A DNA stretch of 64,000 nt from Myxococcales bacterium 68-20 (GTDB lineage Bacteria > Myxococcota_A > Polyangia > Polyangiales > Polyangiaceae): positions 1-64,000 of the forward strand of contig MKVQ01000017.1 of assembly GCA_001899635.1 (NCBI GenBank), in the 5' to 3' direction. This document shows positions 8,603 to 15,590 of this stretch, in pieces; positions within the stretch are counted from its first letter, which is position 1; each line of letters begins with the position of its first letter. A program made the position numbers and the translations under genes. Under the pieces are notes generated by a model. The model did not search any database and was not told where the DNA came from. It saw nothing but the letters and a program-made list of their open reading frames with translations.

Positions 8603-9211
8603 ATGAGCCCGGGTGCGGCCACCAAGACCGAAGAGCCTCGCGCGCGTCTGGCGCGGCTCGTCGAGGAGTACTTCGACGCGGTCTTTCGCGCCGTAAGGCG
8701 GTTCGGCGCGCCCCCGTCGCTCGCGGACGACGGAGCACAGCAGGTGTTCTTGGTGGTCGCATCGAAGCTCGACACGATCGCTCCGACCAGCGAACGAGCA
8801 TTTCTCTTCGGCACCGCGTTTCGTGTCGCGAAGGAGCTTCGGCGCCGAGCGAGCGACGTGCCACGCAGCGACGACGGGGAGCGGGCCGTCCTCTCACGAG
8901 CGGACTCGTCGCCCGATCTCGAAGAGCTCCTCGATCGAAAGCGGGCGCGCATCGTCCTCGACGAGCTACTCGCCGCCATGCCCGAGGACCTGAGGGCGGC
9001 CTTCGTTCTCTACGAGATCGAAGGCCTGTCGGTGCCCGAGATCGCCGAGGCGCTCGGCCTCCCCCAGGGGACCGCAGCGTCGCGGCTGCGACGCGCACGA
9101 GAATGTTTCGACGAAGGGCTCGCGCGGCACCGGGCGAAGGAGCGCTTTCGCGGTGAGAAGGCTCGAAGCATGGCGAACGAGGCGGCGAACGAGAACGAAG
9201 GAGGTGCGTGA
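8603..9211 (+). CDS. ECF-type RNA polymerase sigma factor
   Basis: A 202-residue sigma-70-family protein. Region 2 is seen as EYFDAVFRAVRRFG followed by DDGAQQVFLVVASKL (residues 20-58). Region 4 is seen as AAFVLYEIEGLSVPEIAEAL with the recognition helix GLPQGTAASRLRRAR (about residues 135-175). No further domain is present, so it is of the extracytoplasmic-function type. The ATG at 8603 is chosen; an in-frame GTG at 8558 overlapping the previous stop would add 15 residues. The next gene starts on its stop codon (TGATG). The recognition-helix region closely resembles that of the partial sigma factor at the right end of the window (PEGTAASRVRRAR). Confidence 0.85.
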   Translation: MSPGAATKTEEPRARLARLVEEYFDAVFRAVRRFGAPPSLADDGAQQVFLVVASKLDTIAPTSERAFLFGTAFRVAKELRRRASDVPRSDDGERAVLSRADSSPDLEELLDRKRARIVLDELLAAMPEDLRAAFVLYEIEGLSVPEIAEALGLPQGTAASRLRRARECFDEGLARHRAKERFRGEKARSMANEAANENEGGA

Positions 9212-9936
9212 TGGACGTCCCGAAGCGAATCGTCGACGACCCCTCCGCCGACTCGGTCGCACGTGCGCTCATCGAGGACGCGCGCGTCGAGACCGCGGGC
9301 CCGGGTGGCAAGGCACGGACGCTCGCCGCCCTCGGCCTCGCCGGCGGGGCCGGATTGGCATCCACCTCCACGGCCTTCGCGGGGCTGAAGGTGCTCGGCG
9401 CCGGCGTGCTCGTCGTGGGCGGCGTCGTGGGCTTGGGTGCATGGATGATGACGCGCGAAGATCCGCCTGCGCCGGTCCATGCCGGCAGCTCGGTCATCGC
9501 GCAACCGCCCGTCGCCCCGAGCATGTCCGTCGTGACTCCGGTGGCCGAGACCGCGCGCACGCCGGACGTCGCTCCGAGGTCCGATGCACCACGCATCGTT
9601 CCGAAGAGCGCACCGCGCGCGCCGGCCGCTCCGGCAGCGTCCGCGTCTTCTGCCGCGCCGAGCCGGCTCGCGGAGGAAGCGCGAAGCCTCGAGGTCGCTC
9701 GTCGCGCGCTCGAGGGGCATCAGGCAAGATCGGCACTCGCCGCGCTCGACCGCTACGAGCGTGATTTTCCGCGCGGAGAGCTACGACCCGAGGCGACGGC
9801 GCTTCGCGTCGAAGCGCTCGCAGCGTCGGGCGACGAGAGCTCCGCGCAAGCGCTGGGGCGCCAGTTCTTGTCTCGATATCCGGGACATCCGGCGGTCCCG
9901 CGTGTGCGTCGTGCGATGGGCGCGACGAATTTCTGA
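9211..9936 (+). CDS. Membrane-anchored sigma partner with TPR-like tail (anti-sigma candidate)
   Basis: A 241-residue protein with a short cytoplasmic N-terminus (about 55 residues), one transmembrane segment (about 59-81, LKVLGAGVLVVGGVVGLGAW), a Pro/Ser/Ala linker, and a helical repeat tail from residue 155 (ARRALEGHQARSALAALDRY, then FLSRYPGHPAVPRVRR) that resembles TPR or YbgF-type tails. Position directly after an ECF sigma gene plus the membrane anchor suggest an anti-sigma or sigma-tethering role; no zinc-binding anti-sigma motif is seen. AAGGAGG at 9198-9204 selects the ATG at 9211 over the GTG at 9208. It is paralogous in plan and tail to the protein at 63081-63887, also directly after a sigma gene. 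Confidence 0.7.
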   Translation: MDVPKRIVDDPSADSVARALIEDARVETAGPGGKARTLAALGLAGGAGLASTSTAFAGLKVLGAGVLVVGGVVGLGAWMMTREDPPAPVHAGSSVIAQPPVAPSMSVVTPVAETARTPDVAPRSDAPRIVPKSAPRAPAAPAASASSAAPSRLAEEARSLEVARRALEGHQARSALAALDRYERDFPRGELRPEATALRVEALAASGDESSAQALGRQFLSRYPGHPAVPRVRRAMGATNF

Positions 9937-10025
9937 TCGACGCGAGGGGTGAACCGCATGGTCGCTCATTCAAGGGCGGCAACGACCGGCCACCCAAGGC
10001 TCGACCTCTTGCTCGGAGATACCCC

Positions 10026-10679
10026 ATGACCATCCGCCACCTCGTCTCGCTCTTCGCCGTCCTGTCCCTCACCGCCGCCGGTGCAGCGTGCAATGGAGAC
10101 GACGTGCCCGTCGGCGGGACCGGCAAGAGCGACAAGCTGGGCAACGCGGGCGATCCGAACGATCCGGACGCGTCGGGCGGCTCGAGCAACCCGAACCAAC
10201 CGGCGGACGCGGTGTGCTCGGACAAGCCGTGCGGCGGCGGCTGCTCGGAAGAAGGCGCCCCGCAGGCGCTCGCGTGCAACGCGCAGGGCAAGTGCGTGGC
10301 GGCGGACTCGGTGCTCGGGTGTACCGGGGCGGCGGCGTGCAAGAACCGCACGTGCGGCTCGGGATGCTCGCAAGAGGGAGCGTCGGAGGCGCTCGCATGC
10401 AACGCGCAGGGAGAGTGCGTAGCGGCCAGCTCGGCGCTCGGGTGTACGGGGGCAGTGATCTGCGCTCAGGCCGCGTGCGGCGCAGGCTGCTCGCAGGAAG
10501 GCGAGCCGTCGATGGAGTGCAACTCCAAGAAGGAGTGCGTCCCGGCGGGCTCGGCGCTCGATTGCTCGCCGTGTGAGGGCAAGACGTGCGGTGCAGGCTG
10601 CTCGGAAGAGGGGCAGGCACCGAAGAAGTGCAATGCGCAGAAGCAGTGCGTGCCCGAGAGCGATCCGCTCGGCTGCTGA
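10026..10679 (+). CDS. Cys-rich repeat lipoprotein of sigma cassette A
   Basis: A 217-residue predicted lipoprotein with a lipobox-like site ending in Cys22 (TAAGAAC), then an Asn/Asp/Gly linker. Four tandem repeats of about 38 residues follow, each of the form C-x(2)-(K/A)xCGxGCSxEG...(A/E)CN(A/S)x(K/G)xCV...C. Six or more cysteines per repeat suggest disulfide-stabilised modules exposed outside the cell. No enzymatic motif is seen. It lies 89 bp after the sigma partner gene on the same strand and is followed by a strong hairpin, so it is probably the operon's last gene. The right-hand sigma operon also has a Cys-rich lipoprotein in this position (61897-63084), although the repeats differ. 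Confidence 0.75.
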   Translation: MTIRHLVSLFAVLSLTAAGAACNGDDVPVGGTGKSDKLGNAGDPNDPDASGGSSNPNQPADAVCSDKPCGGGCSEEGAPQALACNAQGKCVAADSVLGCTGAAACKNRTCGSGCSQEGASEALACNAQGECVAASSALGCTGAVICAQAACGAGCSQEGEPSMECNSKKECVPAGSALDCSPCEGKTCGAGCSEEGQAPKKCNAQKQCVPESDPLGC

Positions 10680-10693
10680 AACGGCGATGGGAT

Positions 10694-10728
10694 CGAGCCG
10701 GCCGCTCGAGCGACATGCGGCCGGCTCG
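10694..10728 (+). terminator. Strong hairpin after sigma cassette A
   Basis: A perfect 12-bp stem, CGAGCCGGCCGC at 10694-10705 with GCGGCCGGCTCG at 10717-10728, has an 11-nt loop and is followed by TCCTTTC. It lies 15 bp after the stop of the Cys-rich lipoprotein gene. Confidence 0.7.
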
Positions 10729-10771
10729 TCCTTTCGGACACTCGAAACCGAGATGCGTGCTCGTTTCGCCT

Positions 10772-11641
10772 CTAGCCCCGGCTCCGGCGTAGGCCTTCGG
10801 TCGCCGAGGCCGACCGCTCGAGCCCCCTCGCGACGCTCCAGACGGCACTCGGGTGACGCTCCGCCGGCGACGGGAGATAGGTGACGATGGCGTCGAGGAG
10901 GGGCCCCACACCCCGGCGTGCACGCAGCGAACCGCACGTGACGACGAGCACGCGTGAGTCCCGCGCGATCGTCGCTTCGCGGAGGGCGCGCGCGAGCTCG
11001 TCCCCGCCCACGTCGAGACCAGTGGTGGACGCGCCGAGGATCGAGTCGTCGAGCTCGGCGCACACGTCCACGATGCGGCGGCGCAGGCGATCGACGACCT
11101 GCTGCACCGCTGCCGGCACCGGGCGAAGCTCGCGGTCTCCGTTCTCGCGTTCGAGGACGAGGCGCTGCTCGAGAAGATCGATGAGGTGCGACCCGAGCTC
11201 GTCGTTGTAGGGCAGGTGGACGGGGACGGCGGTCACTCCGAGATCGGAGAAGATGGAGTCCACCATCGCTTCGAGGTCCTGCGCAGCGCTGACGTCGTCG
11301 ATGAACGCGATGCAAGGCACGCCGCGGACGTACATCTCTCGCAGCGCCGCCTCGGCGGTCTCGGCATCTCCCCGGGCACCGTCGAGCACCACCACGGCAC
11401 CGTCGAGCATGTGCGGTCGGCCCTCGACGATCGAAACGCTCGTCGCCTCGTCCGCGAAGGGGCCCGAGCGAGGCGTCCACGTCCCGACTTGCGGCCGAAC
11501 GCGTCCACCTTCGCCGAACGTCCCGGAAACGGGACGCTCGTCGCTCGTGAGCTCGACGATCCGCTCTCGACACGTCGCACTCCCGGCGTCGATGCCGCCC
11601 ATGATGCCGATGTTGCGCAGGCGGGTGACGTAGCGTTGCAT
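10772..11641 (-). CDS. Truncated EF-G-like pseudo-GTPase
   Basis: A 289-residue protein that matches only the G domain of elongation factor G. Landmarks are RLRNIGIMGGIDAGSAT (residues 8-23, EF-G RNIGIMAHIDAGKTT), MLDGAVVVLDGARGD (78-92), RGVPCIAFIDD (106-116) and GVGPLLDAIVTYLPSP near residues 252-267. The Walker-A Lys-Thr is replaced by Ser-Ala, the NKxD base-binding motif by IDDV, and the DTPGH switch is absent, so it should not bind or hydrolyse GTP normally. Domains II-V are missing. The start at 11641 has AGGAG six nt upstream, which argues for real translation. It may be a regulatory or ribosome-interacting relic, or a decaying paralogue. A longer frame reaches 11917 but lacks a better start. 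Confidence 0.65.
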   Translation of the reverse strand: MQRYVTRLRNIGIMGGIDAGSATCRERIVELTSDERPVSGTFGEGGRVRPQVGTWTPRSGPFADEATSVSIVEGRPHMLDGAVVVLDGARGDAETAEAALREMYVRGVPCIAFIDDVSAAQDLEAMVDSIFSDLGVTAVPVHLPYNDELGSHLIDLLEQRLVLERENGDRELRPVPAAVQQVVDRLRRRIVDVCAELDDSILGASTTGLDVGGDELARALREATIARDSRVLVVTCGSLRARRGVGPLLDAIVTYLPSPAERHPSAVWSVARGLERSASATEGLRRSRG

Positions 11642-11987
11642 GAATACTCCTGAGCGAGCACGCGCGACGAGACGCTCCTGGCGAGCGCCCTGCGCGATGA
11701 GAGAAAGGGCAACGACCTCGGCGCTCACGCGGCACGTGGCAAGGAGCCGCAAGAAGCAGCGAGGCCGGCTTCGCGTGGAGCGGAGCCGGCCTCGAGGTGC
11801 TCTTCGACAGCTCGAAGGGACGCCTACAGACCCGCTCCGCGGTGGGGAAGCTCGAGGATCACACGATGGCAGGGCATGTCGCCGGTAACTTATGAGGTTT
11901 CGGGGCCGGAACGTCAAGGCTGCCCGCCCCGCCCGTGAGACGCTCCTGATCGTGGGGAGTTTCCACCCTGGTGTTAGAAATCCTCGG
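11642..11987. other. Divergent intergenic region, 346 bp
   Basis: This separates the EF-G-like gene (minus) from the vWA lipoprotein gene (plus). The only clear signal is the AGGAG ribosome-binding site of the minus gene (11648-11652). Promoters for both genes must be here, but none stands out. No other gene is supported. Confidence 0.4.
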
Positions 11988-12983
11988 ATGAACCGCCTGG
12001 GCAGACTCGTCGGCGCGCTCTCCGCTCTCGTCCTCGCATCGCTCGTATCGGCATCGACCGGATGCGGATCCTCCCGCAGCGCCTACGACGACGAACGAAA
12101 CGGCGCCTCCTCGGGCAACGGCAACGGCAAGAACGGCAACGGCTCGCTCGGCGCGAACGACAACGTGGACTCCGGGGAGCCGGCCGGCGGCGGCGGCGGC
12201 TGCGAGAAGATGGACATCGTCTTCGTCATCGACAACTCGGGAAGCATGGGCGAGGAGCAGGAAAACCTCGCCACGAACTTCCCGAAGTTCGTCTCCGTGC
12301 TCGACTCGACGACGACGTCGAGCGGCACGCCGCTCGACTACCGCGTCGCGGTCACGACGACCGGCAAGAGCTACCGCGTCATGCTCCCCTTCGGCTTCTC
12401 CGACGAGGAGAAGGGCGATGACGGCGCCTTCCGCAACAACTGCGGAGGCAGCCAGCGATGGCTCGAGAAGGCGGAGGCGGCGACCTCGTTCCCGTGCCGC
12501 GCGAAGGTCGGCACGAGCGGACCGAGCGAGGAGATGCCCCTCGAGTGCATGAAGCTCGCGCTGAATGACCGCATCGCCGACGGCACGAACGCGGGCTTCC
12601 TGCGCGACGACGCGCTCCTCGCGGTGGTCTTCCTCACCGACGAGGACGACTGTTCGTTCTCCGCCACGACGCTCGACGAAGGGTTCGGCGACCTCTGCGA
12701 GGACAACGCGAGCGCGGAGAAGCCGGAGAGCTACGTCACGTTCCTCGACGATCTAAAGCACGATCGCGGACGCTGGGCGACCGCGGTCATCGCGGGCAAG
12801 ACCGACTGCCAGTCCTCGTTCGGAAACGCCGCGGAGGCGAAGCGGCTCGGCCAGTTCGTCACGGAGACGGGAAAGAACGCCGTCTTCAGCAGCATCTGCG
12901 ACGGCGACCTGTCGAAGTCGCTCGAGCAGGCGATCGCGAAGTTCGGCGAAGCCTGCAAGTCCTTCCCCACTAACGTGAAGTAA
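11988..12983 (+). CDS. vWA-domain lipoprotein
   Basis: A 331-residue predicted lipoprotein with lipobox STGC (Cys26), followed by an Asn/Gly-rich linker to residue 71. A von Willebrand factor A domain then fills the rest: MDIVFVIDNSGSMGEE carries the MIDAS motif DxSxS at residues 82-86, and LLAVVFLTDEDDCS supplies the second acidic site. Paired cysteines suggest disulfides. vWA domains bind proteins or metal ions; this one is probably outside the cytoplasm. The ATG at 11988 is chosen because the signal peptide begins there (MNRLGRLVGAL); the frame stays open further upstream. It is a single-gene unit convergent with the DyP peroxidase gene. Confidence 0.85.
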   Translation: MNRLGRLVGALSALVLASLVSASTGCGSSRSAYDDERNGASSGNGNGKNGNGSLGANDNVDSGEPAGGGGGCEKMDIVFVIDNSGSMGEEQENLATNFPKFVSVLDSTTTSSGTPLDYRVAVTTTGKSYRVMLPFGFSDEEKGDDGAFRNNCGGSQRWLEKAEAATSFPCRAKVGTSGPSEEMPLECMKLALNDRIADGTNAGFLRDDALLAVVFLTDEDDCSFSATTLDEGFGDLCEDNASAEKPESYVTFLDDLKHDRGRWATAVIAGKTDCQSSFGNAAEAKRLGQFVTETGKNAVFSSICDGDLSKSLEQAIAKFGEACKSFPTNVK

Positions 12984-13006
12984 CGCCGATCCGGACAGAG
13001 CTCCGG

Positions 13007-13885
13007 TCAGAGCTTCAGCGCGCGAAGATCCAACCCGTCGCCCGTGAGCGGCGGACAGAAGTAGTACCCGCCGGAGACGGCGCGGGTGAAGCGCGTGAGC
13101 GCGTCGACCACGCCGTCCTCGAGGCCCGCCATGCGACTCAGCATGCGCTCGAAGCGATCCAGCTCCTTCACGTAGGAGACGAAGTAGAGGCCGTGCTCGT
13201 CGACGCTCCCCCACGGCATCGAGCGCCGGAGCATGAAGGCTGCGGGCTCGAAGCTCTCCTGCGCCGAGCGCTTCACGTGCGCGGTCTCCGGTGCGTCGGG
13301 GATCTCCTCGTTCGTCTCGATGCGCCGGCCGATGATCGCGTCGCGCCCGGCCATGTCGTGCGCGTTGAAGCGCGCGAGGTCGTGGACGTAGCGCTGCACG
13401 GCGACGAAGCTCGCCCCTCCCATTCCGGGCTCGCTGCTCGAGACGATCGCGGCGGAGACCGCGGCGTCCTCCCGAGGGTTCTCGGTGCCGTCTTCGTATC
13501 CGGTGAGGTCGCGGCCGCCCCGGTAGCGGAACGTGTCCGTCGTCTCCGAGAGACGAAAGCCGGGACCGAGCTTGCGCCGGATCGTCATCGCTCGATCGAG
13601 GACGGCGCCGCGGTCGTCGCCGTCGATCGAGATCCAGAGCGCTCCCTGCGTCGAGGGGAAGCTCACGCCCACGCCGCTCACGGCCGGGAAGCCACGAAGG
13701 CCGGGCACCGACGCCTCGAGCGCACGCGCGAGCGGCTCGCCGATGCCGACGACGATGTCGGAGGCCGCGGCCTCGGATCGGAGCGCCGTCAGGCCACTCT
13801 TCGGGTCTGCCCCGGGCTCGAGGTCGAAGACGAGGACGGTACCAAGCGCGGAGACCGGACGAAGGATGGGTGTTTGCGGCTTCAT
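13007..13885 (-). CDS. DyP-type haem peroxidase
   Basis: A 292-residue protein of the dye-decolourising peroxidase family, YfeX-like. The GxxDG motif is present as GYEDGTENP (distal Asp), the proximal haem-ligand region as AHVKRS, and RRSMPWG with the C-terminal GLYFVSYV strand completes the ferredoxin-like fold. No signal peptide or Tat motif is seen, so it is probably cytoplasmic. It would reduce peroxide with organic electron donors. The start is ATG at 13885 with a weak ribosome-binding site, 32 bp downstream of the small motility-linked gene, so it may be read through from the gltD-gltE run. Confidence 0.88.
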   Translation of the reverse strand: MKPQTPILRPVSALGTVLVFDLEPGADPKSGLTALRSEAAASDIVVGIGEPLARALEASVPGLRGFPAVSGVGVSFPSTQGALWISIDGDDRGAVLDRAMTIRRKLGPGFRLSETTDTFRYRGGRDLTGYEDGTENPREDAAVSAAIVSSSEPGMGGASFVAVQRYVHDLARFNAHDMAGRDAIIGRRIETNEEIPDAPETAHVKRSAQESFEPAAFMLRRSMPWGSVDEHGLYFVSYVKELDRFERMLSRMAGLEDGVVDALTRFTRAVSGGYYFCPPLTGDGLDLRALKL

Positions 13886-13917
13886 GTCAGGACCTAGGAC
13901 GGTTGCGACGTGGAATG

Positions 13918-14421
13918 TCAGAAGCTCGGCTCGTTCTTGGTCTCGCCGAGCTCGCTCATGAAGGAGCGATGACCGAGATCGCCGGCCGCGAACTCGGCGC
14001 GCACGCGGCGAAGGAAGTAGACGATCTGCGGGCTCTTGAGGCGCCCCTCGACTTCGACCTCGCCGAAGCGGAAGACGCGCTGCCCACCGTCGAGCGTCTT
14101 CTGGTCGACGATCGAGCCGCCCTTGCCGGCGTCCTTCGTGGAGGCCACCGGCTCCACAGTCTCCTTGCCGACGAGCGGCGCCTGCACGCCGGCGTCCGCT
14201 TCGTCCGTGGGCGGCGGCTTGTTCGCCCCGCCCGCGGGCTTCTTCGCGGGTGCAGCAGCGGGCCTCTTGGCGGCGGGCTTCTTCGTCTGCGCCGCCGCAA
14301 CGAGCGACACCGCGCTGAGGAGCATGACCAAGAAGAAGGTGATGCGACGGCGGCGCGTCTCGCTTCGTGAGCGCCCGCCACGAGGCCTGGCGGTTCGCTT
14401 CGGAGTCGGGGCTCGCATCAT
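13918..14421 (-). CDS. Small membrane protein after gltE-like gene (GltF position)
   Basis: A 167-residue protein: a basic N-terminus, one transmembrane segment at about residues 28-45 (ITFFLVMLLSAVSLVAAA), a Lys/Ala/Pro linker, and a conserved-looking C-terminal segment (VFRFGEVEVEGRLKSPQIV then YFLRRVRAEF and HRSFMSEL). This suggests a cytoplasmic or periplasmic domain of about 65 residues on a single anchor. Its ATG overlaps the stop of the TPR lipoprotein gene by four nt (14418-14421). In Myxococcus xanthus the gltD-gltE pair of the gliding machinery is followed by a small membrane protein gene, so a GltF-like role is an inference from position. Confidence 0.55.
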   Translation of the reverse strand: MMRAPTPKRTARPRGGRSRSETRRRRITFFLVMLLSAVSLVAAAQTKKPAAKRPAAAPAKKPAGGANKPPPTDEADAGVQAPLVGKETVEPVASTKDAGKGGSIVDQKTLDGGQRVFRFGEVEVEGRLKSPQIVYFLRRVRAEFAAGDLGHRSFMSELGETKNEPSF

Positions 14422-15590
14422 GATTTGCTCCCCGGTTTCGCGGGCGCCGAAGCCGGTGGTGGTGGTGCGGGCACGGCATGCTTCGCCGCCGTGAGCTGAC
14501 GCTCCGCTTCGGGACGCGACGGATGCTCACGCGGAGCGTCGTCGAGGAAGCGCTCGAAGTACTGCTTCGCCTCGGCGGGCCGCTTCAACGACTCGGCCTG
14601 GAGGATGCCCATGTTGAAGAGGGCGGCGACGTTGTGCGGGTCGCGCTCGAGCACCTTGTCGAGGAGCGAGCGCGCCTCCTCGACGAGCTTCGTGTCCTTG
14701 CCGCCCGCCTCACCGCGGAGGGCAGCAGCGAGCCCGATCTGAGCGGCGGCCTCGTCGGGCGCGGCAGCGAGCGCGCCCTTGTATTGCTCCGCCGCCTTTG
14801 CGTAAGCGCCCGCGCGGAGGAGCACCGCGCCCATGTTGAGGCGCGACGTCGTGTCGTGAGGATCTTCCTGTGCCGCCTTCGAGAACGCCTGGAACGCGGC
14901 CGCGTCGTCGCCGCCTGCGAGGTGCACGAGGCCCTGCACGCGATGGGCAACGGCGCTCTTCGCGTTCACGTCGAGCGACTGCTTCACGAGGAGCTGCGCG
15001 GTGTCGCGCTCGCCCTTGCCGAGGTGGCAGAGCGCGAGCTCGGCGAGGGCCGTGGCGTCGCCCGGCTTCCGCACCAGCACCTCACGCGCCTGCGCGATCG
15101 CCTTGTCGTGTTGGCTGGAGTCACGAAGCGCCGCGACGAGGAGCGTGCGAGCGTCGAGCGCGCCCGGATGATCCTTCACGAAGTCCTCGAGCGTCCTCGC
15201 GGCGTCCTTGTTGGAGCCGCGACGGCGCCTCACCTCGGCGAGCGCGACGGCGACCTCCTCGCGCTCCGGTGCGATCTTCGCCGCGGCCTCGAGCTGCTCT
15301 TCGGCGTGCGCGAGGTCACCTGCGCTCGCGAGCACGACGCCGAGGTCGAACCGCGCCTCCCACAGCTTCGGGTCGATCTGGATCGCCTCGCGGAAGAGCG
15401 CGATCGCCCGCGTCTGCATCTTCGGATCCTTGGCCGCGGCGACGCCCTCGACCATGCGCTGCACGGCCAGCGGATTCGCAGGCGGGAGCCCGGTCTCGGC
15501 CGTCTTCGCGCCTTGCTGCACCTTGCTCCCGCCGCACGCAGGGGCGGCGAGCGACGCGAGGAGCACGAAGGCGATGCGAGCGTGCTTCAC
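14418..15590 (-). CDS. gltE: TPR lipoprotein, GltE (AglT)-like gliding motility protein
   Basis: A 390-residue predicted lipoprotein (LAAPAC, Cys19) whose body is about nine TPR helix pairs (for example ARFDLGVVLASAGDLAHAEEQL and TALAELALCHLGKGERDTAQLL), ending in a Pro/Ala/Lys tail. This matches the size and plan of the outer-membrane TPR lipoprotein GltE/AglT of the myxobacterial gliding (Agl-Glt) complex. The gene overlaps gltD upstream and the small membrane protein gene downstream by ATGA, so the three are translationally coupled. GltE is thought to act with GltD in the periplasmic/outer-membrane part of the machine. The name rests on domain plan and gene order; TPR content alone is not diagnostic. 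Confidence 0.6.
   Translation of the reverse strand: MKHARIAFVLLASLAAPACGGSKVQQGAKTAETGLPPANPLAVQRMVEGVAAAKDPKMQTRAIALFREAIQIDPKLWEARFDLGVVLASAGDLAHAEEQLEAAAKIAPEREEVAVALAEVRRRRGSNKDAARTLEDFVKDHPGALDARTLLVAALRDSSQHDKAIAQAREVLVRKPGDATALAELALCHLGKGERDTAQLLVKQSLDVNAKSAVAHRVQGLVHLAGGDDAAAFQAFSKAAQEDPHDTTSRLNMGAVLLRAGAYAKAAEQYKGALAAAPDEAAAQIGLAAALRGEAGGKDTKLVEEARSLLDKVLERDPHNVAALFNMGILQAESLKRPAEAKQYFERFLDDAPREHPSRPEAERQLTAAKHAVPAPPPPASAPAKPGSKS

Noticed and set aside
9958-11735. A long Arg-rich minus-strand frame covering the Cys-rich lipoprotein and the EF-G-like gene
   Set aside because: Its composition is that of an out-of-frame reading of GC-rich DNA, and it conflicts with two supported genes.
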